Below, piece by piece: positions 1-11,500 of a stretch of DNA of 64,000 nucleotides. Position 1 is the stretch's first letter, and the number at the start of each line of letters is the position of its first letter. Source of the DNA: Amoebophrya sp. A120. Its lineage: Eukaryota > Sar > Dinophyceae > Syndiniales > Amoebophryaceae. The stretch covers positions 1,423,907 through 1,487,906 of the forward strand of contig CAJINV010000009.1 of the NCBI GenBank assembly GCA_905178155.1, written 5' to 3'. The notes beneath the pieces were generated by a model, which was given only the letters and a program-made list of their open reading frames with translations, did not search any database and was not told the origin of the DNA. The position numbers and the translations under genes were made by a program.

Positions 1-219
1 CGACTGCTGAGGACTGTGCCGCATGTTGACAGGTGGAAACTGCCAGGATATGAGGAAAACTCCGCGGACTTCGCGAAAGCTGCCAGCACAAAAAGGTCAT
101 CTGCCGGGACAGGAGGACAAGACGAAAATAAAAGCGCATCTGCTAAGAACGGTAGCGAAAAAAGTGGCTGCGAAGACCCACGCTGCACAACTTCTAACTT
201 TCGTTTCCAGGATTTCTGA
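1..219 (+). CDS. possible C-terminal end of a gene cut by the window edge
   Basis: An open frame runs from base 1 to a TGA at 217-219 (about 72 codons). The peptide is polar, rich in Ser, Lys, Glu and Gly, and ends FRFQDF, like the disordered ends of other proteins in this window. There is no recognisable domain, and a second overlapping frame (23-223) is also open and very basic, so the choice of frame is a guess. If real, it is the 3' terminus of a + strand gene that starts left of the window. Confidence 0.3.
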   Translation, partial: RLLRTVPHVDRWKLPGYEENSADFAKAASTKRSSAGTGGQDENKSASAKNGSEKSGCEDPRCTTSNFRFQDF

Positions 220-1417
220 GTAAAAGCAAAAGGAACTACTACTTTTTTTCTCGTGCATTAGTTTCTCTTCCTTGTTGCCAGCAAGTAGAGCACTGTCAAA
301 AAAGCAAGTTCGAATGTACAATATTTCTCGATGGTAAATCATTCAAGCAAATAAAAGCTAGAGGTCAAGTTCGATGTTCCAAAGCTCGAGTTTCAGAACT
401 TTGTGTTTTCATATCATTGTCAAGATCATCACATAGCCCTAGTTACCCCGCCACTTACTACGACGAGCATGAAAGTTGAATCGCCCACGGTGTACCTTGT
501 TTCAAACTTCTACCAATTTAGATAGCGCCTGAGCGGCAAGTCTTCAGCAAAGTATCATGAGCACTCAAATTATAGCACATTCTATCTATCACTACCCGTC
601 ATTGTTTCCAAACGTCGTCTTACATACAGCAACAAACAGTATCAAGTTTTTGAGTTCGAAAATACACAGGAAGTACCCACAAAAGCATGCAGTGAAGATA
701 TGAGGCGGCAAATCGACCGAGTCACCAAGATGTATCTCAGCAACTAGAATCTGAAGCTCTTGATGAAGTTCAAGCGAATCTTCCGACAAAAATGGAATCA
801 GACCTTGTAGCTGCAAGGACACGGCAATGAACCGCGTTGCACGTCGTGGTGGGATCCCGTGGCGGAGGCGTTCGTTGTTCATTTTAGTTCGCGTAAGAGC
901 AGCTGCAATGCGACCGGCTCCAACACGGTAACACATTTTTTTCGTGATTCTCTTTTGGCGATCTTGTCGTTCTCGTTCAGGATCTCAATTCGTCCGATAG
1001 CAGGCTATGGTGAAGAAATTTATGCTCGCTTCACGACAAGGCACTCGTTCAAATATACTATGCAGACTTTGCTCTCGTCGACCCTTTCGTTCATTTTCTA
1101 CTCATACTGTGCTAGCAAAGCTATCTCTTCGTTCACACTCGTGCTCGTCGTCGTCGTCGTCATCGTGAATGCCCCCGTTGTTTGTGCTTTTGTTCTTTCG
1201 TTCTCGGGATGGTGCAGTTAGTTCAACTAGACAGCACATATGTTTTCAAATTTGCCAGTGATTACCCTTGAGAAAATCCTCGATTTCTGCTTTAACCTCT
1301 CAAAGAACGCAAAACTTAAACTACCAACACCACTTGGTCAAAGAATTCAGAACCACCCTCATAACAGCTGTACAGCTTTAAAACTTGCTTTCATCTTTCG
1401 GCTCAAATCCACTAAAG
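220..1417. other. intergenic / 5' flank, no gene seen
   Basis: About 1.2 kb of AT-richer sequence. Only short overlapping frames occur on both strands, without coding-like composition. A small GTC-repeat tract lies near 1146-1166. It precedes the ATG at 1418 and may hold the promoter and 5' UTR of that gene, but no promoter motif was recognised. Confidence 0.5.
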
Positions 1418-2771
1418 ATGAACGTTCTCAACCTTTTGAAGTCTCGTCAACCTGAGTTCTCTGCCCCGAGCTGGGACAAGGACTCTTGGAGCGCTCGGTT
1501 TTGCGGAACGGAAGACTCGGTCCAGCTGTTGCCGGAACAGGAAAACTTATTCGAGCCGAAAACTTTTGCGGACTACTTCAAGTGGCAGTCTGTTGTGGAT
1601 GCGTGCATAGCCCGGCCGGGGAAGGAGGACAAATGCTTTTTCCACGCAGAAGGCGATGCAAAGACCGTCGAAAGCAGCAGCATTTATTTCCAGAACAAAA
1701 CGCAGCGGAAATACGTTTCAACTACAGAAACCCCCTCTCCCGCGAGCACCAGCGCACCCAGTAGCGACTGCGAGGACGAGATTGTTTCGAATGTTGGGAT
1801 CTTCCGCAGCTCTCCGCACCAGGTTGTTTCCGAGGTTGATTCCCAGGCCGATGCTGCTGCTGCTATTTTTCCTGATTCGACGACTTACGGAAACGACGAG
1901 AAAGATGTTGCTTTCGAATACGAGCACGATTCCATTGCTGACGAAATCGAGTACGACGACAGTGTCACGGTCATTGCCACGCGCGGACCCGATGAAGACT
2001 TCGGAATCTACAATGCGTGGGGAAGCGAGCAGATCGGGGCAGAGCAGCCGGATTGTACAAGCTATTCCCACCAGCAAACTGATTCCCATCTTCACCAGAA
2101 TGCCCTCGTTTCATCTGCGGTCACCACGGAATTCGAAGATGACATCGCTATCGGGGATGTCGCTGGTCCTGCTAGTACAACCAAAGACGAAGCAGTGGTG
2201 GAGGAAGCTCCGAAAAGAGTGCTAGCGGAGAAGGGCCAATTGCTGATCGCGTCTGCCGCTGAGTCTGCGCCGAAAAGGGACAAGTTCAACCTCATCAATC
2301 TGAGTCTCGGGCAGTTTGTTCAAGCCGTTCGTGTTGGGAAGAACGTCGCGACAGGAAAGGACCCCTACATGCTGGGAAACACCCTCATCAAGCGGTCAAA
2401 GCGGGGTCATGATCTGCCTCAGGTATACTATAACTGCTATACTTTTTTTTGCCGCTTGTTTGTTTCCTCTGTTGCAATTGGATCGTTTAAGGCTCCAAAG
2501 GATGAATATCATGATGTATTTGATAAAAAACTCAAAAATACAGGTGCTTAACCTCGATCGCTGCGACGCTTTACAAAAGAACATCGCGGTCACTTTCCAA
2601 GAATGCGCAGCACCGGCACCGATGGTTTTCTCAAAGTTGCAGCTCGTGGCGCTGGCGCACTACTTCAATTACCGGAAGAACCACGTCGGCGAGTTCCCTG
2701 CTACGGCAAGAATGATGCACGCGGAAAACCATTCGACTGGTGTGGAAACCAGAACTCTTTCCCTTCTGCAG
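1418..2771 (+). CDS. unrecognised acidic protein, at least two exons
   Basis: I do not recognise this gene. Exon 1 (1418-2422) starts at ATG 1418 (context AAAGATGAAC); the open frame extends upstream to a non-ATG codon at 1385, so 1418 is preferred. It encodes about 335 residues: an N-terminal segment with Trp and aromatic residues (PSWDKDSW, FADYFKWQSVV), a long acidic Ser/Asp/Glu-rich middle, and a basic end (KRSKRGHDLPQ). A GT-AG intron in phase 0 (2423-2543) joins it to exon 2 (2544 to about 2771), which reads VLNLDRCDALQKNIAVTFQE and then LVALAHYFNYRKNHVGEFPA, a compact helical segment that looks folded. The 3' end is unresolved: the frame stays open to 3125, but coding-like stretches in other frames (to about 3070) suggest one or two more exons. 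Confidence 0.6.
2423..2543 (+). other. GT-AG intron, phase 0, 121 nt
   Basis: The donor is CAG|GTATAC and the acceptor AATACAG|GTG. Removal joins two frames that are offset by one base, and both sides end on complete codons. The intron is T-rich. Confidence 0.65.
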
Positions 2772-3486
2772 GTGGCCTCGAATCGAATTTCTGATGAGCA
2801 TTGCTGGATGCCATTGCTTTTGCTAGTGCCCACCACGCTCACAAGCACGACTGCGCTGGCACTGATTTTCCGTGCACCTGGAACAACACACAAGTATTTT
2901 CCGACCCGCCTACCCCTACCTGATGCTTTTTCTGTTTTGATTTCGTCCCCAACATTCCGAGTTCACACGCGGCAGGAAGGCAGCGCAACGCCATTTTTTG
3001 CACAAGATTTTATCAAGACAGCCGTGGCAGGGTTGAACCTCCTACTCCGGTTTTTGCTCATTTCGTTTTGTAAAATTTTCTTGACAACGTATTTGCTTTT
3101 CTCGAGTAACACTTTCAACCTCTAGGAAGTGCTCATGCAGGGTTTTTTTTGTTGCTGGCTTTCCACATGTCTTTTTTTTGTTTCTTCATCCATGTTTTCA
3201 CTAGTTTGATCTCGATGTCTGATGTGATTGCATTTAAAAACAAGTAAAAAGTAGCATGTGCTAGTAGCACATGCTGCTCAGTTTTGCGGCAACATTCACT
3301 AAGATCTTGCAGTTTCGAATTCTCCTTAGGGAACGTGAATGCAATGGTCTTTACCTAAGGCGCACTTGCACGAATGACGTGGCATTCTTTGCACAATAAG
3401 TACTTGAGTTTTCCGTATCAGATATTTCCGGGTAAAAACAACTGTGACGTGACTGCTTGGTTGCGAATTCTTGTCCTTTTGTTCAT
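2772..3486. other. 3' part or 3' UTR of the 1418 gene, then spacer
   Basis: To about 3125 the sequence is partly open in more than one frame and may contain a last exon. Beyond that it is T-rich with no coding signal. Confidence 0.35.
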
Positions 3487-3565
3487 GCCAGTCGTTGTTG
3501 TGCGATGGCGTGTGCGAAGATAGTGACATTTGATGTGGTATTTTGCTCTTGTCGATAAACCGTAT
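3487..3565. repeat. 79-bp dispersed direct repeat, copy 1
   Basis: It matches 4833-4911 in the same orientation, with one difference in the 79 positions I compared. The flanks on both sides differ, so the repeat has sharp edges. It lies just upstream of the small candidate exon at 3703. Confidence 0.85.
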
Positions 3566-3702
3566 CGATGAAGTAATCTGATTTCGGTCTGCTAGTACCA
3601 CCCACACTCTAAGTCCTGCGCGCTCTCGATTAGTTACCACACTGAATTCATGAGACCTAGTCGACCTACATGCACATTTGATCACGACACTGCTGTGCAA
3701 CC

Positions 3703-3894
3703 ATGGACGCAGAGCGGGCTCAAATAGACCGCAAGAAGCGGGATCTCTGTAGCACCCTGAGTGGGTGCAAGTGGTTCGACCCGCGACACATCTTGACGTA
3801 CAGAGCCACAGCACTAACTCTTACGAAAAGACAAAAGACTGCGCTGCTGGAGTTGCAGCGCATTGAGCTCGAACTAACACGAGAACAGCGAAAG
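3703..3894 (+). CDS. candidate first exon of a small unrecognised gene
   Basis: ATG 3703 has a favourable context (AACCATGG). It opens a charged, helix-like peptide of 64 residues (start MDAERAQIDRKKRDLC, end IELELTREQRK) that runs into a possible donor GTAGCA at 3895. The frame continues to a stop at 3963, but the last part is AT-rich and unlike protein. No downstream exon could be paired with it. Confidence 0.35.
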
Positions 3895-4832
3895 GGTAGC
3901 ACGTGTGCGAATTTTCTTGCTTTGCCGTCTCAATATCTTCATACTTCCGCCCATGAGTATTGAAAAAGTGTTGATGGATATGAGTTACGAAGGGTGTCCC
4001 CCCCCCCTCATGTGGGAGGGCAACGCGAGTTTGTGTGCAGCACTCCTGCGCCAAGCGACGTACGTCTGCGGCCAATGTACGCCTGCGGCCAATATGTATT
4101 TATGCGCGACAGGTGCACAGACCCATGCGCTGCGGGGATTCTGGTCGGGACAAGGACGCGCACCTCTGCGCGGGCGCCTCGCGTTAGGCTGAGTGCCGCG
4201 GTAGTGCCGAGCCGTGCATCCGCACTCTCGGCCTCCGAGGCACAGCTCGCTGATGCGGGGTCGCACCAGCGAGCCTCATCCCCAGGGGACGGTTCTTCTG
4301 CTAAATGCAGAACTCTAGCCCCGGGCGAATTACGGACTCAGGCTTTTTCGGCATCTCGCGTAGGGCGAGTTTTAGAAGTGCCGCGCGCACTTTTTCAGAC
4401 CCGATGCTGATTCAGGTCGGGTCTAGAGTTCTTTTTCTTGTGTCCGGGGCTAATTACAGCAATCAGTCGACGCACTCGGCGATTGGGTAGATATGCGGCG
4501 ACTGGGAAGATACCAAATCACCTCGTGCGCGCTGAGTCGCATGCACGATCACAGGTACTCACGCCATCTGTATGGGCTCGGTCGTACCTGTTCGCACCTT
4601 GTGGAGCTTCGCGTGAAGCTGGTGCGGCCGCGCGACCATGAATAGGTCGCTTTGCTGTTGACGTGAAGCACTGTTTTCTTCGCGTTCGAAGGGTTCGCGC
4701 ATCTTGGGTTTTATCCTCTCTCGCGCGACCACAGGATCCGAGTGCCCGACCCGGTCGTGGTCGGTGTCCACGTGCTTACTGAGTTTAGGCAGATGCACGA
4801 ACATAGCCTATCGATCGAACTTTTAAAATTAA
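3895..4832. other. GC-rich spacer without a supported gene
   Basis: From about 3998 (a run of ten C) to 4760 the base composition becomes clearly GC-rich compared with both flanks. All six frames are open in short overlapping pieces, as expected of GC-rich non-coding DNA. The segment lies between the two 79-bp direct repeats, so 3487-4911 could be one inserted unit of about 1.4 kb. Confidence 0.4.
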
Positions 4833-4911
4833 GCCAGTCGTTGTTGTGCGATGGCGTCTGCGAAGATAGTGACATTTGATGTGGTATTTTGCTCTTGTCG
4901 ATAAACCGTAT
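4833..4911. repeat. 79-bp dispersed direct repeat, copy 2
   Basis: Same-orientation copy of 3487-3565. The sequence diverges immediately after the shared CCGTAT. Confidence 0.85.
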
Positions 4912-5413
4912 GTTGCATTTTCGTCTTCTGAATATAGGGGAAGTCGTACTTTGCGTAGTCGCACATGAAGTCATTTCGTACGTACCTTTGTGGCTGCGCA
5001 GTCTTCGTCTCGTTTCGTTCGACAGCGGTTATGCCTTACATCGTCCCTTTTCTTGTGCAACATTCTCCCGTTCGAGTTTCTGGTTTCGTTTCGTTCAGGC
5101 TCGTTCGTCTTTGCTTGTGTCTCCGTTTATGCTATTGCTGCATGGAGTTTGAGGTTGTCGTCGTGTAGTTGCGTCAAACTCTTTTGTCAGTTGCGTTGGT
5201 TTGTTTGTGCGAGGCGCGGTCAATGCAGTCTCCCCATCCGTTGTCACATTTTGAAAACGCCTGCAGTGTAAAAAGACCCGTTTACAACCCTTACGTAAGT
5301 TTTTCTCAAGCTTTCTTCGAGCAGGACTCGTTGTTTTGTGATTTGAAGTCGAGCTATTTTGTCATCAGCATTCTTTTTGTTTTCTTATTCTTCTGCAACT
5401 AGCTAGCAAGACC
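4912..5413 (+). promoter_or_regulatory. T-rich 5' flank of the 5414 gene
   Basis: About 500 bp of TTCGT/TTGTTT-rich sequence ends directly at ACCATGCCG (ATG 5414). It is the presumed 5' UTR or promoter region by position only. No TATA-like or initiator element was recognised. Confidence 0.3.
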
Positions 5414-7052
5414 ATGCCGATGGACATGTTGGAGGCCTCTTTCGGGCCCTATCCAGCCACACAGAAGGTGGCGTCACCTAGCCCCGATGTTTATGTGCAG
5501 CGCATGGCTGCTTACCTCAGCCGCACCTGTGGAGAAGCTGATAAACAGTGTCGTGGTCGTTCATCGCAAGGAATAAATGGCTTCCCGGACACGAGAAACT
5601 CTGCTGGTACAACGAAGTCCACGAGCTGTGGAAGCGGTTTGTCAAGTGAAGGCGTCACCGAGAAGGAGCAGGGTCCTGCAGCGGAACAAGAGGTGCGTCC
5701 AGTTGATCAGGCTTCTACGATCATCGCAGATCCGTTATCTTCGCTCACGCATGAAGAATTGAGGTTTCAGCCGGATAAAGATACGCAGAAGCTGAGGACT
5801 GCCGCACTTGAAGCAATTGCCGTACCTGCGGTGTCACCAGCGGTCGCCCGGGTATTTGAATATGAACGAAAATCTCCCGAGGAGGGCGCCATGGAGAAGG
5901 AGGGCGACGGGGAAGAGTCCTTCGAAGACACGCCCAGCGAGTTCGAGGATGATGATGTGATGGACGCAATTCGGTTGGAGCAGAGCGCGGCAGCAGTAGA
6001 CTCTCCTCTTTACGAGGCGCCGAAGGAGTCTCTGCGTAGTTACATGGAACAGCCTTCGGCCCGGACCGATGTGGGGGTCGTGAAGCACACGGTGAAGACA
6101 GTTCTCGATTCAGCCCCCGGCCGCATTGCGTCCGGAGCTGCGAAATCTGCTGTTTGCCATGGCATCTTTTGCGGGCCCCACACAATGGCTCCCGCGGCTA
6201 TGAATAGTGTGCGCACCGGACTCGCATTGGAGGCGCTCAACGATACTGTTGCTGATCCTAAGCAGGAGCTAGAGCTCGAAGGCCCTGAAGCCGTAGGCGT
6301 TGCAAATTATTTACTTCCGCAAACGCTCGCCCGTACATGCAACGCCACCCTGGCAGCAGGATCCTCCCGTGACAACGTGTTGAAAAGTTTCAGCCGCCTC
6401 TACGCGAACCCACAGAGCCTCGTCGCCGACAGCGAAGAGTTTGTCGTGACCGATGAAGACCGGAAGACATTCTACCCGCCCCCGCCGAAGGATTACCACG
6501 GCAGCGCCGCAGCTGAAGATCTCAACACAGACTTCGGAACTACGCGGCCGGAGTTGCATCATGAACGCGAAGGCCATTTCGATCCGACCACGGGCCCTTG
6601 TTGGTGGTGGTACTGTTGTGGCGACTTTGTGGAGAGATTTATCGTGGGACACAGGCTGCTGACCTAAAAACCACGGCTGTGGACGAACTGCGGGTTGTGT
6701 ACGATGAAGATAGGTAAGAACCTGGTTTACGTCGGTTCCCGGCAGACGCGCTGCGGTGCTCCTCCACGAGTCACGGTCGTTTCCTAAAATGGGACGGACT
6801 GCAACAGGGGTCTCTGCTGGCATGGTGCCACCATTAGAGCTGGGTGAAGGTACTTCTGAGGCCCCAACAGGCTGAGCATGACAAGGCGCTGACCGCCGCC
6901 GGAAGTTTGAATATGGAGTATCGTTTGTGCTGGAGGTTGTTTACATGTTGCGATTTGACTGCGTGGCAAGCCCAGGGCAGTGGATGGGGAAGACCCGGCC
7001 GAATACCTTCACCTTCACGTCAACCGAAATAACTCTCGTTGTGGGCCCCAAA
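5414..7052 (+). CDS. unrecognised acidic protein with a conserved-looking C-terminal part
   Basis: I do not recognise this gene. The long first exon (from ATG 5414) encodes about 400 residues rich in Glu, Ala, Ser and Pro with an acidic stretch (EESFEDTPSEFEDDDVMDA) and a PPPPKDY motif. The coding signal then hops frame three times over 400 bp. The pieces join in phase if three very short GT-AG segments are removed (6629-6654, 6714-6745, 6850-6885). The exons read AADLKTTAVDELRVVYDEDR, then GVSAGMVPPLELGE, then KFEYGVSFVLEVVYMLRFDC followed by VASPGQWMGKTRPNTFTFTS. The last exon ends at a good donor (CCCAAA|GTAAGG, 7053), so the gene continues downstream and its 3' end is not found. The alternative is assembly indels or a decaying gene. 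Confidence 0.5.
6629..6654 (+). other. candidate 26-nt intron (GT-AG)
   Basis: Starts GTGGAG and ends ACACAG. Phase 0 on both sides. Removal links the frame of the long exon to the AADLKTTAVDEL segment. Without it the upstream frame stops at 6665-6667. Confidence 0.3.
6714..6745 (+). other. candidate 32-nt intron (GT-AG)
   Basis: Consensus-like donor AG|GTAAGA, acceptor CGGCAG. Phase 2 on both sides. The upstream frame would otherwise stop at the TAA inside GTAAGA. Confidence 0.4.
6850..6885 (+). other. candidate 36-nt intron (GT-AG)
   Basis: Donor G|GTACTT and acceptor GACAAG, phase 1. The frame is unchanged (36 is a multiple of 3), but removal eliminates two in-frame TGA codons. The segment carries GCATGACAAG, a variant of the motif seen in many introns of this window. 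Confidence 0.4.
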
Positions 7053-7760
7053 GTAAGGCGCAACTTGTTTTTTTGAGCGTTAATAATAGTCCAGCGAAGA
7101 CAGTCAGTTTTTTTTCCGTTTTTTGCCTGAAGATGATGTTTAGAGTGATGGTAATTTTTTGCAATGTCAGCAAGTATTTTTTCCGTTTAACCACCAAGTT
7201 CGAGCTTGAGACAAGACACAACTTCTTCCCACTCTCATTTTTAAGTTTCTGCTTCCTCGAGGTGGAGCCTCGGTTTTCTTTATCGTTTCCTCGACTTTCG
7301 AGAGAAGATGTTTTTTCGAATGATCCCTTTTCGTTGGTTTTAGCACTGGCGCATGCAGTTCCCTCGACAGAGTGCGCGTGCTAGAAAGTACAATAGATTA
7401 AACGGACACGCACTGCCATTGCCTGACAAGGGTAGAAGCAGCTAGCTACCCGTCGAAATTCGCATACACAAATATTTTGTATGTAGTACCCACAAAGATT
7501 ACCCCCTGCCGCCTTCAACCTTGACCTTGCGTTCCCAAGACCCTGTCCACTACTCAATTGCTATTTTTACGAAGACCCACATAACATTTCTTGCAACTAG
7601 CAGGATACCTGTACTTTTTTCGCAGGAAAGTACGACTCCACAATCCACATATGGACAAGCACGCGATTCATTCAAAGTATTTATGAATGTTAGTTTTGCA
7701 AGATAACGAACTTGAACGTTAGAACTCTGCCTGTTGAGAAAGCAAGCAACAAAGGTAAAA
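7053..7760. other. intron or 3' flank of the 5414 gene
   Basis: T-rich sequence with no coding composition, starting at the donor GTAAGG. Either a long intron or the transcript end. Confidence 0.35.
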
Positions 7761-7874
7761 ATGCCACTGGATGCGCTGTTGGAAGAATGCGTACCAAAAC
7801 TCGAACTTATGTTCGCGAAGCAAAATGTCTTAAGTGATCGCACTGGAAAGGCTTTGCGAAGGAAAATCCTGAAG
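7761..7874 (+). CDS. candidate 38-codon exon
   Basis: ATG 7761 opens a helical, charged peptide (MPLDALLEECVPKLELMF, then TGKALRRKILK) that ends at a possible donor AAG|GTTTCT. It could be a first exon or a further exon of the 5414 gene. A competing frame is also open here, so support is weak. Confidence 0.3.
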
Positions 7875-8520
7875 GTTTCTTGTTTTGAATCGTCGTGTGT
7901 GACCCCCCTAGTCAGTCTGGGTGGCATGCATGTGGACGAGACAGTGTTTCATATTAAAAGAAGACGATCAACAGCACATATGTATCGCTGTATACCCTTT
8001 CGATTATGTCAGACGGGCAAAAAAAGAAAAAAACGTCTTCAGGGTTTCTGCACTTGCACTTGCGGACAAAAGCCGGATCTTCGCAGTGGCTCAACAGTGT
8101 CAAGGCGGACATCAACAGTCTGTGCTTACTCTGATCCTCACTTCAAATCTCCACACAGTTTAGAGGTTCTCGTACAGTGACACCTGTGCGCATTTATTTG
8201 CTTGATCAACGACATCGCATTCCTATATCCCCAACTATCCCCAACAAGGAGACGAGGAGGATCTGTGGCGTGTCAAGTGAAGTGATGCGCGTTTCCAGTG
8301 CGGAAGATCGCACGCGATCTTCCCACTGCCTGTGCCAGACCGGTCACGGGTGATGAAGACATGAGTTCCTCGAGGATTCTCGTGTGCAAACTTTCACGTT
8401 AACCTTTGTTCTTTTCTTTTTGTGAGGCGGTTTCTCTTTCTTCACAATTTTTTCGAACTCCGTAGCCGTTTTCACTCAAGCATTCTTCATGAGGTCGGTG
8501 TGAAGACAGAATGAAAGAAG
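7875..8520. other. spacer / 5' flank of the giant gene
   Basis: No convincing gene. T-rich tracts precede the ATG at 8521, as before other genes in this window. Promoter or 5' UTR role is by position only. Confidence 0.35.
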
Positions 8521-11500
8521 ATGCGTTTTTTTTTCAAAACAGCAGGACCGGGCTCCGTCCCTCTGTTTTGCCTCCTCGTCCACCTGTGCAGCCACCGGCG
8601 TTTTTCTGCTTTCCAGCGGTCTTGCCTTTCTGCGACTTCAATTTCCTTCGTGATAGGGGCGCGCCACGTAATCCGGCGGGAAAGTGAAGACGCGGACACC
8701 TCCGGCTCTGCTGCGCGCGATCGAGGTCCTACTGATTCCGGGACAAACAACAGTTCCTCGGCCACTACTACAACGGCGCAGGAGGACCCGCAACAAGCCA
8801 CTTCGATTGTACCATCAGAAACGCCTGACAAGAATGCCACAGCGCTGCACTCCACCCGCGAGAGGCACACAGAAATTGGCGCAGGTCGTGGGGCGGACAT
8901 CGCAACAGGTGCGAACACTTCCACTTCTCCTTCGACGCCTCAAAGGCTGCACGAACGCAACGTAACCGGTGATGCAGTAAAGCTGGTTGACTCGTCCCCC
9001 GGTAGTTTACTTCCCCGCAACTTCAGCACGGGTGAGTCTCTATTTCTCGCCGACGAAGACGTCGATTATGTGCAGCGGCCGAAAGAGGAAGCAACCGCAG
9101 CAAAGGGACCGGGGCCGCTGGTAGCTGAGGTCCGCGGCGAAGATCGGGGGAAACAGGCGCAGATTGCAACACCGGAACTTCCCAGCGCGGTACCGATGAG
9201 GACAAACCATGATCATGAGCATAGCGCTTCGGCCGGAGAGAGAACAAAGAGCCCTGGTCGTGAAGTGGCTGAAGCTGGAAACGCCAGTGGGGCCGGGCAT
9301 ATTTCCTCAACAAACGACGAATCCAGTCTTCTTGTCAAGTATGAGTATAGCGCACCGCGCTGTCATTTGGAATGGGGAAATTGGTTTGGATGGCACGCGG
9401 AAAGGAACAACTGTCTTGGTAACCCGTGTTGGCGCGAAGACGGACAGTGGCAAGCTTGGGAAGAGGACAGCGGCATTGGCTATCCGGGTGAGGAGTCGAC
9501 AGATCAATGCGGATATGGTCAACCGAGAACATGGACAGGCCGGAGGCAGTATACAACAGAATATTCATGCATAAAACAAATCTGTGTCAACTTGGGGTAA
9601 CAAAATAAAAAAAGAGGGCCGCGGGGAACCTCTTGTCCACCCGGCCGGGTGGACAAGAGGTTCCCCCCTTTCGCTGCCGGAGCGGCCGGCTCGCAGAGGT
9701 CCCCCCCCAGCGTCGCCATGTCGGATCTCCCCCCTCGTCGTCGTCCGCCGCTCGCCGGGTGCCGGCTGTATACATTTCTTAAATTTCTAAAATGAATTGC
9801 AAAAGTTGTTGTTGTACCGCGCTAGTACCTATAAAAATAAAAGCGCGTGCATTTACGAACGAAATTCGTGCTGTGGATTTGCCATACTAAATAGATAACG
9901 AATGATGAAAAAAAAATTCGGGTTCCCGCCGTTGTTGCGCAACTTCCTCCTCGCCCCGAGCTGACAGGAGGTCCTGCCGCCCAGTCCGTCCCATCGTAGG
10001 TTCAACGGCCCCCATCCCAACGAGACCACTTCCAAATAGTTTTGTCGTAGAGCAAAAAACTTTACAGCGGTCGCCCGTTTTGCATCGGCCGAGGTTGCAC
10101 ATGCGCCCGGAGTAGTTTCCACTGAAGTCCCTCGGCATGGGTCGTATGATGTTTTTCGTCAGGTCGCGCAGCCTCTATTAATGCGATTCGGGTCGATCGC
10201 GCCCTATGGCTAGTGTCGGTGATCCAGTTCGACCATATATTTCGGGGGGCAGTAACGTGAAGGAAAAGCGTCCTTTCGGGGGCGCCTAGTAACCACGCAA
10301 TCACGAACCCGGATAACGCCCCCTATGGGTGACTATCTCCATACACAGCGGTCTCGCCCTATCTTTACTATCTTTCAGTGCAGCGGCTTACTGCACTTAT
10401 CGCCCTACGGAGACTGTGATCTGACCCCCCTCTACCTCCCCTGGTGGACGTCTGCCGCGGCTTACGGCTCTGGACGTTAACTAGGATCAGCGCGTTGTGC
10501 GGGTTTAGGGTTTTGAAAGTAATTTTGTATCTCCCACTGTTGCATGAACCTGCTGCAAGAACTTGTCATGCAAAACAACCTTCGGGTTGTTCCCGCGCTT
10601 CAGGAGTAGTCCTGTTGCGTGAGGGCGGCAGAAGATGAAAAATGGTGTTGGTTTAGGGGGTTGAAAAATTTTTGTGCATGTGTAATGCAAAAAATAAAAA
10701 AGATTCGCGCGTGGGAGCGCATTACTATGCACAACGGGCGGGCGTCGTTCCCGCCGTCACACAATCGCTGAAAATTGAAATCGAAGCACAAGAGCGGGCC
10801 AATAAAAAACAAATTGTCATGCGGATTTGCCACTATGCTTTCAACTTTTTACATACACATGGCAATACCTCCTAGATATGCAGACGCAATGCGCATCTTT
10901 TTGCGTCCGCCATTTTTTTACGGGCGGGGAGATTGAACCAAGCGGACATACAGAGGGAAGACGGAGACGGAGACGGGAAGATGCTTTTTGCATTGCAAGA
11001 AAAGATGGAGCGTTTGACGCATATGGATGCATGGGAAAAGTTAAACGCAGCTAGCAAGTCCGCATTACAGTAAACGCGCGCACTTTATTCGTACTCATGT
11101 ATGGGAAATCCGCATAACAGATTTAATATGGAAAATCCGCATTACAGTAAATGCGCGCGCTTTTTTTACAGATACTAGCGTGTTAAAACTTTTGCAATTC
11201 ATGTATAAACCTTCGAACAAATGCATACAGCAGGCACCCGGCGAGCGGCGGACGACGACGAAGGGGGAGATCCGACGTGGGGACGCGGAGGGGGACCTCT
11301 GCGAGCCGGCCGCTCCGGCAGCGAGAGGGGGGAACCTCTTGTCCACCCGGCCGGGTGGACAAGAGGTTCCCCGCGACCCTCTTTTTTTATTTTGTTACTT
11401 CACTTTCGGTACCGTCTGCTCGGGGGGTGATGAGTGCGATGCCGGCAAGCCATTCACGCGCCAACGGCCATCGTGGGGTAAATATGTCAACAAGGTTTGT

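Larger units (their letters stand above)
9597..11409 (+). mobile_element. 1.8-kb non-autonomous TIR element acting as an intron
   Basis: Long terminal inverted repeats: about 9597-9853 reads as the imperfect reverse complement of about 11148-11398, outermost bases GTAACAAAAT and ATTTTGTTAC. No long coding frame lies inside, so it is non-autonomous. It splits the Cys-rich gene between ICVNLG and TVCSGG. Sequences just outside the repeats are similar (AACTTGGG before, CACTTTCGG after, in the same codon phase), suggesting a diverged target-site duplication. The left edge supplies a GT; the right edge has no nearby AG, so splicing appears non-canonical (for example GT...GG). Confidence 0.7.

Noticed and set aside
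11180-11409. N-terminal extension of the Cys-rich frame through the right TIR
   Set aside because: The peptide is a translation of the inverted repeat; the cysteine modules begin only after it.
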